Shown one piece after another: positions 25,485 to 33,979 of a stretch of 51,284 nt of DNA. Below the pieces are notes generated by a model, which was not told the origin of the DNA, made no database searches, and saw only the letters and a list, made by a program, of their open reading frames with translations. A program made the position numbers and the translations under genes. This DNA is from Aurantibrevibacter sp041749595. Lineage in GTDB: Bacteria > Bacteroidota > Bacteroidia > Flavobacteriales > Flavobacteriaceae. Every line of letters starts with the position of its first letter. Positions within the stretch are counted from its first letter, which is position 1. Location: the NCBI GenBank assembly GCA_041749595.1, contig JBGTBA010000122.1:1-51284 (forward strand). The letters are read 5' to 3'.

Positions 25485-26348
25485 TTACCCTAAGTAAGTC
25501 TTCAATAACTTACTGCGCGAATCGTGGCGCAGTTTCCGTATCGCCTTTTCGCGTATCTGCCTTACCCTTTCACGTGTCAGGTCAAAAGTCAGCCCAATTT
25601 CAGCTAAGGTCATCGCCTGTTGGTCCCCAATGCCATAGTAAAGCTTAACAACGTCTGCCTCACGTTGGGATAGCGTTTCCAGGGCACGGTCAATTTCCGT
25701 GTTCAATGATTGCTGCATAAGTGTTCCATCAGGGTTGGGAGATTCCCCAGCACGCATAACGTCGTAAAGGTTGGATTCTTCACCTTCCCGAAGGGGGGCA
25801 TCCATGGAGATATGGTGACCGGCATTTTTCATGGATTGTTTTACCTCGTTCAAGGACATTTCCAATTCAGTGGCAATTTCTTCTGCGGATGGGGGGCGTT
25901 CGTGTGCCTGTTCCAAATAAGAAAAGGCCTTTTTAATTTTGTTGATGGAGCCTATCTTGTTCAAAGGCAGGCGCACCACTCTGGATTGCTCCGCCAAAGC
26001 CTGTAAAATGGCTTGGCGAATCCACCATACGGCATAGGAAATAAATTTAAAGCCACGGGTCTCATCAAAGCGGCCGGCCGCTTTGACAAGCCCAACATTT
26101 CCCTCATTTATTAAGTCGGGCAATGTCAATCCCTGATTTTGATATTGTTTTGCCACGGAAACAACGAACCTTAGATTGGCATTTGTTAATTTTTCTAGGG
26201 CTGCCTGGTCTCCGGAACGTATTTTTTGCGCCAGCTCAACCTCCTCATTTGCGGTTATCAAACCTATTTTACTGATATCTTGCAGGTACTTATCCAATGA
26301 TTTCGATTCCCGGTTGGTAACCTGTTTGATAATCTTTAATTGCCTCAT
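25485..26348 (-). CDS. RNA polymerase sigma-70 factor, RpoD-like of Bacteroidota type
   Basis: 287 residues starting at ATG 26348 (MRQLKIIKQVTNRES), the conserved N-terminus of Bacteroidota RpoD, so an 18-codon upstream extension is rejected. Region 2 is complete (NLRFVVSVAKQYQNQGLTLP, DLINEGNVGLVKAA, FISYAVWWIRQAI). Region 3 is RPPSAEEIATELEMS and region 4 is FDLTRERVRQIREKAIRKLR. It recognises the TTTG/TAnnTTTG promoters seen in the window. Several positions differ from what I recall as the canonical primary sigma of this family (AAGRFDET, YYGIGDQQAMTL), so it may be a second, RpoD-like paralogue; I therefore leave the symbol empty. Confidence 0.92.
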   Translation of the reverse strand: MRQLKIIKQVTNRESKSLDKYLQDISKIGLITANEEVELAQKIRSGDQAALEKLTNANLRFVVSVAKQYQNQGLTLPDLINEGNVGLVKAAGRFDETRGFKFISYAVWWIRQAILQALAEQSRVVRLPLNKIGSINKIKKAFSYLEQAHERPPSAEEIATELEMSLNEVKQSMKNAGHHISMDAPLREGEESNLYDVMRAGESPNPDGTLMQQSLNTEIDRALETLSQREADVVKLYYGIGDQQAMTLAEIGLTFDLTRERVRQIREKAIRKLRHDSRSKLLKTYLG

Positions 26349-26446
26349 GTAATAGCTTTTAGTTAGAGATAACATATTACATCTTTCTGCCGTCTTTTCC
26401 AAAAGAACTCGGTTTTGTTATACACAATTTATGAGAAGTTTAAGAT

Positions 26447-26477
26447 TTGGCCCAATGTGCCCATACAATTGGGCCAA
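26447..26477. repeat. 10-bp perfect inverted repeat in a divergent promoter region
   Basis: TTGGCCCAAT (26447-26456) pairs perfectly with 26468-26477, with an 11-base loop. It lies between divergent genes (sigma factor on minus, DUF6155 on plus), so it cannot be a terminator for either. Operator or leader structure is more likely. Confidence 0.5.
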
Positions 26478-26494
26478 TATCAATTTACAAACCT

Positions 26495-26502
26495 TATTTT
26501 TG
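26495..26502 (+). promoter_or_regulatory. Putative -7 box for the DUF6155 gene
   Basis: TATTTTTG matches TAnnTTTG; a TTG at 26469-26471 lies 23 bases upstream inside the inverted repeat. The predicted leader contains a second hairpin, CCGATCC (26517-26523) with GGATCGG (26542-26548). Confidence 0.35.
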
Positions 26503-26575
26503 TAGCATAAAACCAGCCGATCCGGCCTTTATGGATTGAAAGGATCGGGGATAAGATAAATTGGAAAGGAATGGA

Positions 26576-27085
26576 ATGGGTAAAAGAGCGGTAAAGAAGT
26601 ATGTATCGGAATTAAAAAAGGGAGAGTTGGAGATCCAGTTAATGGATTTGTACGATCGTTTTCCTGTGGTGAAGGAGTATTACGATTTTATTTTTGATCC
26701 CAAGGAAGATAAATTGGTACAAGAGGCCAAGACAAAGATATCCAACGAATATTTTCCTTTAAAGCGAAAGCGCCCCAAAGCGAGACGCTCGGTGGCACAA
26801 AAATATATCAAGCATTTTATGAGCCTTGGAATGGAACCGTTTCTGGTTGCCGAACTAATGCTGTACAATATAGAAGTGGCACAAGCATATGCCTTGGATA
26901 AGAGTGTATCGGAAGCATTTTATAAAAGTATGCTCAATTCTTTTAGTACGGCTTTGCAATTCATATCGGTCAATAGATTGTTGCCCAATTTCAAAGAACA
27001 CATCCTAAAATGTTACCAAACCGCCCAAGACCAAAAATGGCCCAATGGCGATGGCTTTTCAAGGGCTTTGGATATCATCGACTGA
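26576..27085 (+). CDS. DUF6155-family protein
   Basis: 169 residues from ATG 26576 (MGKRAVKKYVSELKKGELEI); a TTG five codons earlier is less likely. It is helical, with a basic central stretch (PLKRKRPKARRSVAQKYIKH) and the phrase GMEPFLVAELMLYNIEVAQAY. The pattern fits the DUF6155 family seen in Bacteroidota; function unknown. It is divergent from the sigma factor gene, with a structured leader between them. Confidence 0.75.
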   Translation: MGKRAVKKYVSELKKGELEIQLMDLYDRFPVVKEYYDFIFDPKEDKLVQEAKTKISNEYFPLKRKRPKARRSVAQKYIKHFMSLGMEPFLVAELMLYNIEVAQAYALDKSVSEAFYKSMLNSFSTALQFISVNRLLPNFKEHILKCYQTAQDQKWPNGDGFSRALDIID

Positions 27086-27242
27086 TTTTTTTAATAACGG
27101 CTTTTCCAAGATCGTGTAGGCTGTACTGGCAGGGCAAGGGAATATAATTTTCCGATACTTCATGGGGTAGGTACATCTCCATGGCATGTCTCGACAGGTT
27201 TATATAATTTTTTTATTTCCCGATTTATGCCTTTATATTTCG

Positions 27243-27269
27243 TTTGGGCACAAAAAACTTTTAATTTTG
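27243..27269 (+). promoter_or_regulatory. Putative promoter for the helicase gene
   Basis: TTTG at 27243-27246 and TAATTTTG at 27262-27269, a consensus -7 box with a slightly short spacer of 15 bases. It ends 35 bases before the TTG start of the helicase. Confidence 0.4.
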
Positions 27270-27304
27270 TAAGGTTTACTTTTTAATAAAACAACTCTAC
27301 CGAT

Positions 27305-28816
27305 TTGGAGCTACAACAAGGTACCAGGGAAAAAATACTTTATAATTATCAGTTAGAAGATTTAAATACGATTTTTGAGTATTTGGAAGACTCTCCGGAC
27401 GATGTTAATTTACTGTACCAATTGCCCACAGGAGGAGGAAAGACCGTTGTTTTTTCTGAGATAGCCCGAAGGTTTATTGACAAAACCAACAAAAAGGTCG
27501 TAGTCCTTACGCACAGGATAGAGCTTAGTTCGCAAACCTCTAGAATGTTGAAGGATTTTGGGGTTAAGAACAGGATCATCAATAGCGATGTCAAGGAATT
27601 TGAGGACCAAGATGACTATATGTGCTTTGTGGCCATGGTGGAGACCCTGAACAATAGATTGCAGGAGGACAAGGTTAAAATAAAGAACATAGGGTTGGTT
27701 ATTATAGACGAAGCCCATTACAATTCGTTCCGGAAACTTTTTAAGTATTTCCGAAAATCAATTATTCTAGGTGTCACGGCCACTCCGTTGAGCTCCAATA
27801 TCAAACTCCCCATGAAGGACAACTACAAAAAGCTTATCGTTGGGGAATCCATACAATCGCTCATAAAAAGAAAGTTCCTTGCAAAGGCGAACATGTACAG
27901 CTACGACGTTAGTCTGCGCACCTTAAAATTGGGCATAAACGGGGATTACACGGTAAAATCCTCCGATGAGCTTTATGGAAACCAAAGTATGCTTGGCAAG
28001 TTGCTGCATGCCTATGAGGAAACGGGAAAGGGCACTAAGACATTGATTTTCAACAATGGGATAAGCACTTCCAAATATGTTTATGAAACCTTTAAAAAAG
28101 CGGGGTACGATATTAGGCATTTGGACAATAAAAACAATGCCGTGGAAAGGAACGATATTTTGCAATGGTTCTCTAAAACGCCCAACGCCATTTTAACTTC
28201 CGTAAGCATTCTCACCACGGGTTTCGACGAACCGACCGTGGAGACCATTATTCTCAATAGGGCAACAAGGTCGTTGACCCTATATTTTCAAATGATCGGT
28301 CGGGGCTCGCGGATACTTCCCAATAAGGATGAGTTTACAGTGGTGGATCTGGGGAACAATGCGGTGCGATTTGGGATGTGGGACGCTCCCATAGATTGGC
28401 AGGAAATATTCCATTTCCCCGACTTCTATCTGGATAACATAAAAAACGATGAGGACATAGAGCGGGAATTTGTTTATGAAATGCCCATGGAATTAAAATC
28501 AAAATTCGGGAAATCCGAAAATTTGGAGTTTGACATAAAGGAAGAATACAAAAAAGTATTCGCCCAAGGCCTTAGATCCAAAACCGTTTTGGACCGGAGC
28601 ATAGAACAACATGCCCGGATTTGTATGGAGAACGGTAAGGACGTTTTCGGTGCGCGTATTCTGGCAAAACAATTAAAAGAGGAAATAGCATATCGGGTAA
28701 GGCAATATTCTTATTGTATAATGAACAACACCAAAAACTATAAGGAATGGTTGGAAGAGGATTATGAACGTAAACTCCGATCACGTATTTCCCAAAAATT
28801 TTCGGAACGGATGTAA
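27305..28816 (+). CDS. DEAD/DEAH-box helicase family protein (SF2)
   Basis: 503 residues from a TTG start (LQQGTREKILYNYQLEDLN); no ATG occurs before the conserved Q/Y region. Motifs are LPTGGGKT (Walker A), IIDEAHYN (DEAH type), GVTATPL (motif III-like), FNNGISTSKYV (motif IV region), TGFDEPTVE (V) and QMIGRGSR (VI). The C-terminal 130 residues are charged and specific to the Bacteroidota version. It resembles the type III restriction/RecQ-like SF2 helicase group, but there is no methyltransferase or nuclease next to it. DNA repair or RNA processing are both open. Confidence 0.85.
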   Translation: MELQQGTREKILYNYQLEDLNTIFEYLEDSPDDVNLLYQLPTGGGKTVVFSEIARRFIDKTNKKVVVLTHRIELSSQTSRMLKDFGVKNRIINSDVKEFEDQDDYMCFVAMVETLNNRLQEDKVKIKNIGLVIIDEAHYNSFRKLFKYFRKSIILGVTATPLSSNIKLPMKDNYKKLIVGESIQSLIKRKFLAKANMYSYDVSLRTLKLGINGDYTVKSSDELYGNQSMLGKLLHAYEETGKGTKTLIFNNGISTSKYVYETFKKAGYDIRHLDNKNNAVERNDILQWFSKTPNAILTSVSILTTGFDEPTVETIILNRATRSLTLYFQMIGRGSRILPNKDEFTVVDLGNNAVRFGMWDAPIDWQEIFHFPDFYLDNIKNDEDIEREFVYEMPMELKSKFGKSENLEFDIKEEYKKVFAQGLRSKTVLDRSIEQHARICMENGKDVFGARILAKQLKEEIAYRVRQYSYCIMNNTKNYKEWLEEDYERKLRSRISQKFSERM

Positions 28817-28833
28817 CCTCCATACCATTTTTC

Positions 28834-30066
28834 ATGGAAAAAGTATTGATTATCGGCTTGGTCTGGCCAGAACCCAATTCCACCGCTGCCGGTGGCAGGA
28901 TGTTGCAACTTATCCACTTTTTTTTGGAGAGGGGCCATCACATCACTTTTGCCTGTACCGCTGCAAAATCAGAATTTTCCGTACACCTTGACGATCTTGG
29001 AATAGATGGGGTTTCCATAAAATTGAACCACAATGGGTTTGATACATTTATTAAAGCACTGAACCCCGATATTGTAGTATTAGACAGGTTCATTACAGAA
29101 GAACAGTTTGGTTGGCGGGTTGCGGAACAGCTTCCAAATGCCATCCGGATTTTGGATACCGAGGATTTGCACTCGCTCCGATATACACGTCAGGAATGTT
29201 TGGATTCGGGCATTCCGTTTTCCATAAACAGCTGGTTGCAGAACGATAAAACAAAGCGGGAAATAGCCAGTATCTATCGATGCGATTGTTCCTTGATCAT
29301 TTCCTCTCACGAACTGTATTTATTGCAAGAAGTCGTTAAGATAGATCAAGACCAATTATTGCACTTGCCTTTTTTGTTGGACCCTATAAATGAAAACCAG
29401 ATTAGGTCATGGACACCTTTTTGCGATAGGAACGATTTTATATTTCTTGGTAACGGAAAACACCTTCCGAATATCGATGCGATCATATGGTTGAAAAGGG
29501 ATATATGGCCCATAATCCGCGAATTTCTCCCAGAAGCCAAAATACACATTTATGGTGCTTATTTGCCGGACCATACTATGGAAATGCATCAGCCCCAAAT
29601 AGGGTTTCACGTATTGGGTTGGGCAGCAGATGTAAAAGAGGTTATGGGCAGGGCAAGGGTAAATTTGGCACCCTTGCGCTTTGGAGCGGGCCTAAAGGGA
29701 AAATTGGTAGATGCCATGTTATTCGGAACGCCGAGTGTTACCACCTATATAGGGGCAGAGGCCATGCACGATGGATTGCCCTGGGGCGGATTTATTGAGG
29801 AAGATCCCCAGCAATTTGCGAAAGCCGCCTTTCTATTGTACACCGATAGAGAATTATGGAAAAAGGCCCAGAAAAACGGAACCACCATCATAAACCAATG
29901 CTTTAACAAAAAAGAATATTGCGATAAATTGGGCGATAGGATTAAGCATATCGAAGCTAATTTGGAATCCCATAGGAGCAAAAACATTATAGGTGCAATA
30001 CTGCACCATCAAAGTATGGCAAGCACCAAATACCTATCGCGCTGGATTGAATTGAAGAATCGATAA
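28834..30066 (+). CDS. Glycosyltransferase, group 1/4-type (GT-B fold)
   Basis: 410 residues with a GT-B layout: an N-terminal Rossmann half (MEKVLIIGLVWPEPNSTAAG, HITFACTAAKSEF) and a C-terminal nucleotide-sugar half (FIFLGNGKHLPNIDAI, RARVNLAPLRFGAGLKGKLV, AMLFGTPSVTTYIGAEAM). The phrase FGAGLKGKLVDAM with a following Glu fits the family 4-like E-x7-E region only loosely. It starts 17 bases after the helicase stop, probably co-transcribed. Substrate unknown. Confidence 0.8.
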   Translation: MEKVLIIGLVWPEPNSTAAGGRMLQLIHFFLERGHHITFACTAAKSEFSVHLDDLGIDGVSIKLNHNGFDTFIKALNPDIVVLDRFITEEQFGWRVAEQLPNAIRILDTEDLHSLRYTRQECLDSGIPFSINSWLQNDKTKREIASIYRCDCSLIISSHELYLLQEVVKIDQDQLLHLPFLLDPINENQIRSWTPFCDRNDFIFLGNGKHLPNIDAIIWLKRDIWPIIREFLPEAKIHIYGAYLPDHTMEMHQPQIGFHVLGWAADVKEVMGRARVNLAPLRFGAGLKGKLVDAMLFGTPSVTTYIGAEAMHDGLPWGGFIEEDPQQFAKAAFLLYTDRELWKKAQKNGTTIINQCFNKKEYCDKLGDRIKHIEANLESHRSKNIIGAILHHQSMASTKYLSRWIELKNR

Positions 30067-30102
30067 CTAAAAATTATTTTCCAATGCTTATTTTAGGATG
30101 GA

Positions 30103-30123
30103 ATGGGTTTTATTTAAGCCCAT
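30103..30123 (+). terminator. Small hairpin after the glycosyltransferase gene
   Basis: ATGGGTTT (30103-30110) pairs with AAGCCCAT and one G-T (30116-30123), loop of 5 bases. It is not followed by a T run, so termination is uncertain. Confidence 0.25.
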
Positions 30124-30162
30124 GAAATAAGTATCTTTATACATCGATAATCAATGCACGGA

Positions 30163-31005
30163 ATGAAAGAAATCAATTGGGAAGTAACCAAAACGTTTAC
30201 CGATATTACCTATAAAAAATATAATGGCGTGGCGCGTATTGCCTTTAACCGTCCGGATGTTCGAAATGCATTCCGACCCAAGACCACGAGCGAATTGTAC
30301 CAAGCTTTTTATGACGCACAAGAAGACACCTCCATAGGGGTGGTATTGCTATCGGCAGAAGGACCATCGGCCAAGGATGGGGTGTATTCGTTTTGTAGCG
30401 GGGGGGACCAAAAGGCAAGGGGACAGCAAGGGTATGTGGGTGAGGATGGCATGCATAGGTTGAATATTTTGGAAGTGCAGCGGCTTATTCGCTTTATGCC
30501 CAAGGTGGTCATTGCCGTGGTTCCTGGTTGGGCCGTGGGCGGGGGCCATAGCCTGCACGTGGTTTGCGATCTTACCCTGGCCAGCAAGGAACATGCCATA
30601 TTTAAACAGACCGATGCGGACGTTACCAGTTTTGACGGGGGTTATGGATCTGCCTATTTGGCAAAATTGGTGGGGCAAAAGAAAGCTCGGGAAATCTTCT
30701 TTTTAGGACGCAATTATTCCGCACAGGAAGCCTTTGATATGGGAATGGTGAATGCTGTGGTGCCCCATGCGCAGTTAGAAAATACCGCTTACCAGTGGGC
30801 ACAGGAAATATTGGCCAAGTCCCCGACCTCCATTAAAATGCTGAAGTTTGCGATGAACCTTACGGATGACGGCATGGTTGGCCAACAAGTATTTGCTGGA
30901 GAAGCCACCCGATTGGCCTACATGACCGATGAAGCTAAAGAAGGTCGGAACGCATTCTTGGAAAAAAGAAAACCGGATTTTGGAAAGAACAAATGGATTC
31001 CATAG
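30163..31005 (+). CDS. menB: 1,4-dihydroxy-2-naphthoyl-CoA synthase
   Basis: 280 residues of the crotonase superfamily, the naphthoate-ring-forming step of menaquinone synthesis. Diagnostic stretches are ITYKKYNGVARIAFNRPDVR, FCSGGDQKARGQQGY, AVVPGWAVGGGHSLHVVCDL, TSFDGGYGSAYLAKLVGQKK and ending RKPDFGKNKWIP. Start at ATG 30163 (MKEINWEV) chosen because MenB proteins begin a few residues before the W; an ATG three codons earlier (30154) is possible. Other men genes are not adjacent. Confidence 0.95.
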   Translation: MKEINWEVTKTFTDITYKKYNGVARIAFNRPDVRNAFRPKTTSELYQAFYDAQEDTSIGVVLLSAEGPSAKDGVYSFCSGGDQKARGQQGYVGEDGMHRLNILEVQRLIRFMPKVVIAVVPGWAVGGGHSLHVVCDLTLASKEHAIFKQTDADVTSFDGGYGSAYLAKLVGQKKAREIFFLGRNYSAQEAFDMGMVNAVVPHAQLENTAYQWAQEILAKSPTSIKMLKFAMNLTDDGMVGQQVFAGEATRLAYMTDEAKEGRNAFLEKRKPDFGKNKWIP

Positions 31006-31176
31006 TGTTAAAAAACCATACTTAAAATAGGCCATCTGTGATGTTCAGGCAATACCTATTTTTTTATTGGAATTAACTTATATTTTGTGGTTAGGGACAG
31101 GAGGGTGTTGACCATAACATGCTTTTTGGTGGAGCGACGTACTAAAAACGCGCAGGGCTAGGAAGGTCATAAACCA

Positions 31177-31210
31177 AAAAGAGTCCCATCGGTTAGGATA
31201 AGACTCTTTT
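31177..31210 (+). terminator. Terminator hairpin downstream of menB
   Basis: AAAAGAGTC (31177-31185) pairs perfectly with GACTCTTTT (31202-31210). The stem is nearly the same sequence as the terminator at 25436-25469. It lies 170 bases beyond the menB stop. Confidence 0.6.
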
Positions 31211-31224
31211 ATCGAGAACACTAT

Positions 31225-31272
31225 ATGAAAATGAAAAAATTAACTTCCTTATTAATTACACTGCTAAAATAA
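31225..31272 (+). pseudogene. Truncated 15-residue signal-peptide remnant
   Basis: ATG 31225 opens MKMKKLTSLLITLLK then stops at TAA. A lysine-rich n-region followed by a hydrophobic core is what the start of a secreted protein looks like. The rest of the gene is not recognisable downstream. It may be a decayed gene start or chance. Confidence 0.3.
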
Positions 31273-31510
31273 CAACGGCACATCCCTAAAAGAAATTATT
31301 GTTGTGAACTGGGGCAAAAACGTGGTGTTCCCTTTGTTTTTTGTTTTTGGCCCCCAAAATCTTTAAATATTCCCGTTTGGAGGAACTGGGGGAGATCAGA
31401 TAAATTATACCTTATTAAAAGGCGAACATTATTCGACCTGTTTACGGATATCTGGAATTAACAAATAGCAGTATCAATCAACACTGAAGATATTTTTTAT
31501 ATTTTAATAA

Positions 31511-31527
31511 CCTACTTGTTTGGTAGG
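31511..31527. promoter_or_regulatory. Operator-like inverted repeat over the -33 box
   Basis: CCTAC-TTGTTTG-GTAGG, perfect 5-bp arms with a 7-base centre containing the TTTG of the -33 element. Placement over the -33 box is what a repressor site would show. The regulator is unknown. Confidence 0.4.
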
Positions 31528-31551
31528 AATAATATGTTTTATTTACATTTG
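31519..31551 (+). promoter_or_regulatory. Consensus Bacteroidota promoter for the porin gene
   Basis: TTTG (31519-31522), 21-base spacer, TACATTTG (31544-31551), an exact match to TAnnTTTG. The predicted transcript start is near 31558, about 20 bases before the probable ATA initiation codon and 40 before the TTG. Confidence 0.65.
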
Positions 31552-31598
31552 CGCCATAACAGCTAAATTATTTCGAAATAAAAAGGATTTTTATACTA

Positions 31599-33107
31599 TT
31601 GATTGAGATGATAGCACATGGTTTAAGTCCTCTAGTCGGACAAGGACAGGGCACAGACTCATTGCCCACTACCAAGGAAGAGCATACAATATCATCTTAT
31701 TATGTGGAGGCGGGTTCATATGCCTCCAAAAGGGAAACCGATCCACCGGATTATACCCGCAATGTGGGGAAATCGGGAATATTTTCCAAGTCAGATTTAA
31801 ATTGGTTAACCCTTGGATTGGATTCAAGGGCGAGAGGCGAATGGAGAAACAATGACATCCGTCGTCCCGAAAGTTTTAACGAAGACTTTCCATTACTTAT
31901 TAGGCAACGGGTTTATATTGGGGTTGTTGAAGTTTTAGACCCCTTCCGTTTTGCGATTGAATTTGAAGATGCGCGCAGAAACAATGGCAATTACCCATTA
32001 GATGATCGGGATGCCAATAAGTTGGAAATGATACAAGGGTATGCAGAATTGTATTTTAACGACGGCCTTGGTAAAGATGCGTTGGGCAACAATCGTCCCA
32101 TCTCTATCCGATATGGTAGAATGGCATTTGAATTTTTGGACAGGCGTCTGATAAGCCTGAACCCTTGGAGAAACACCACCAATAGTTTCATGGGACTTAG
32201 ATTGGCCCTGGGGCAGGATAAAAATGATTGGCAGTTGGATGCTTTACTGGTAAGACCCATTAATCGGGATATTGAAAGATTTGATAAAACGGATGAAGAT
32301 CGTTGGTTCTCTACGGTAATCGGCCATTGGAGAAAATGGTCCGATGTAGTTACGGTAGAGCCTTATTATATGGGGCTTAAGCAAAATTCAAGCAGAGAAA
32401 ACAACAATAGGGAAAGAGAGATACATGGATTTGGGTTGCGGCTATACGGTTGGTTCAACAGATCCGGTTTTAATTATGACCTGACGGGAATGTACCAACT
32501 GGGCAGGGATAATGGACAAGACCAAAGAGCGTATTCCTTTACCACTGAAATAGGGTATACCCTTAAATCAAGTAAGTTAAAGCCCCGTTTCAGTGCATTT
32601 TTCGGTTATGTCAGCGGAGATAAAGATCCAAACGACAATGTAAGCAATCGTTTTGAACGTTACTTTGGTTTTTCACGTCCTTGGTCGTCCGATGATTATG
32701 TGGTCATGGAGAATATCATAACCCCGAAAGTAAAACTGGAATTTCAGACAAAGATCAACAAGGTTGCCGTGAAGTTTGATGGGGGTTACGGTTTCTATTG
32801 GCTGGCAAGTGATACCGACCGCTTTACTAATTTTTTATCGGGAAATGCCAATAATAGGGATTTAACGGGGAATAGCGGAAAATTTTTAGGGCATGGACTG
32901 GATTTTAGAATCCGGGTTAACCCAATTCCATATCTCGGTGTAAATATGGGCTATGCACATTATACGCTAGGGGAGTTTGTTGAAAGCAGGCAACTTTTTG
33001 CAAATGGGGAAAGTGCCAATAGTTCTGATTTTGTTTATCTGGAACTTTCCCTCAATATCTTCGACTTACTGGGACATCCTAATCTTTCAAATAAAACAGA
33101 GAACTAA
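31599..33107 (+). CDS. Alginate-export-family outer-membrane porin
   Basis: 502 residues from TTG 31599. The frame is open upstream to 31560, and the residues before the TTG (KRIFILL, preceded by ATA at 31578) complete a normal signal peptide. The TTG alone would leave it without its positive n-region. The mature protein fits the alginate export (AlgE-like) domain: LDSRARGEWRNNDIRR, RQRVYIGVVEVLDPFRFAIE, SIRYGRMAFEFLDRRLI, GFGLRLYGWFNRSGFNYDLT and SDFVYLELSLNIFDLLG. It is rich in alternating beta strands. It probably carries small anions or oligosaccharides across the outer membrane; the TauE/SafE transporter 11 bases downstream suggests a sulfite/sulfonate or organic acid path. Confidence 0.82.
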   Translation: MIEMIAHGLSPLVGQGQGTDSLPTTKEEHTISSYYVEAGSYASKRETDPPDYTRNVGKSGIFSKSDLNWLTLGLDSRARGEWRNNDIRRPESFNEDFPLLIRQRVYIGVVEVLDPFRFAIEFEDARRNNGNYPLDDRDANKLEMIQGYAELYFNDGLGKDALGNNRPISIRYGRMAFEFLDRRLISLNPWRNTTNSFMGLRLALGQDKNDWQLDALLVRPINRDIERFDKTDEDRWFSTVIGHWRKWSDVVTVEPYYMGLKQNSSRENNNREREIHGFGLRLYGWFNRSGFNYDLTGMYQLGRDNGQDQRAYSFTTEIGYTLKSSKLKPRFSAFFGYVSGDKDPNDNVSNRFERYFGFSRPWSSDDYVVMENIITPKVKLEFQTKINKVAVKFDGGYGFYWLASDTDRFTNFLSGNANNRDLTGNSGKFLGHGLDFRIRVNPIPYLGVNMGYAHYTLGEFVESRQLFANGESANSSDFVYLELSLNIFDLLGHPNLSNKTEN

Positions 33108-33118
33108 AATCTTTAAAA

Positions 33119-33979
33119 ATGGAGAAAATAAAAATAAAGCACATTACAATTCTTATCGTAATTCTTAAGTTGTCCCTTATTTCAATTGTAGTCTTTAAGT
33201 ATTTGCCAAAGGCCACCGCAGAGGACCTAACTTTTAACGAAACCTTTTTTTGGTTTATCCTTGCCGGTTTTCTGGCTCAGATCGTTGATGGCGCATTGGG
33301 AATGGCCTATGGGGTCACTTCCAATTCCGTGCTGCTGGGTTTTGGCCTTTCTCCAAAAGTGGCATCAGCGGCAGTACATACGGCCGAGGTTTTCACAACC
33401 GGCGTCTCGGGATTGTCCCATATGAGATTTGGAAATTTCGACAAAAAACTGTTTTTCAAACTTTTAATTCCAGGGATCCTAAGTGCTTCTGTTGGAGCTT
33501 ATCTTTTGGGCGATATTCTGGACGGAAAGGCTATCAGGCCCTATATTATGGCATACCTCCTGGTGTTGGGTGTCTTAATTTTATTAAAAGCATTTAAAAA
33601 TAAATTGAATACTTTGGAAAACACCAAAAACGCATCTTATTTGGCCTTGGTCGGCGGTTTTTTGGATTCTATCGGTGGGGGGGGGTGGGGCCCTATCGTC
33701 ACTTCAAACCTTATCCATCAGGGCAACACCCCCGCAAAAGTAATCGGGACCGTAAATACGGCCGAATTTTTTGTTACCTATGCCAGCGCAGGTATTTTAA
33801 TTTACTTTGCGGGGATACAAAGTTGGCAGATTATCTTGGGGCTTATCATTGGGGGCATCATCGCTGCGCCTTTAGGTGCTTACATCACTAAAAAAATACC
33901 GAAAAGGCAATTGTTGGTCATTGTAGGGACATTAATTATCCTTACTTCATTATACACCCTGTCCAGAGAGATTTTTTGA
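33119..33979 (+). CDS. TauE/SafE-family sulfite exporter-like membrane protein
   Basis: 286 residues with about eight membrane helices. Two family repeats are seen: FILAGFLAQIVDGALGMAYG with HTAEVFTTGVSGLSHMRFGN, and LALVGGFLDSIGGGGWGPIV with NTAEFFVTYASAGILIY. The paired G-rich loops and the conserved HTAE/NTAE are characteristic of TauE/SafE. It exports sulfite or small organosulfur/C2 anions in characterised members. It sits 11 bases after the porin, so both are probably transcribed from the promoter at 31519. Confidence 0.9.
   Translation: MEKIKIKHITILIVILKLSLISIVVFKYLPKATAEDLTFNETFFWFILAGFLAQIVDGALGMAYGVTSNSVLLGFGLSPKVASAAVHTAEVFTTGVSGLSHMRFGNFDKKLFFKLLIPGILSASVGAYLLGDILDGKAIRPYIMAYLLVLGVLILLKAFKNKLNTLENTKNASYLALVGGFLDSIGGGGWGPIVTSNLIHQGNTPAKVIGTVNTAEFFVTYASAGILIYFAGIQSWQIILGLIIGGIIAAPLGAYITKKIPKRQLLVIVGTLIILTSLYTLSREIF

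Larger units (their letters stand above)
31006..31598. other. Intergenic region with terminator, truncated signal-peptide ORF and promoter
   Basis: No full gene. Contents in order: a T-rich spacer; a GC-richer stretch 31090-31175 that runs into a terminator hairpin (31177-31210); a 15-codon ORF (31225-31272) reading like a bare signal peptide; a stretch 31280-31500 without features; and an operator-like repeat plus promoter (31511-31551) for the porin gene. The 31085-31212 segment could be a small RNA, but I have no supporting structure or promoter of consensus quality. Confidence 0.5.

Noticed and set aside
26349..26402. Longer start for the sigma factor
   Set aside because: The conserved N-terminus begins MRQLKI at 26348.
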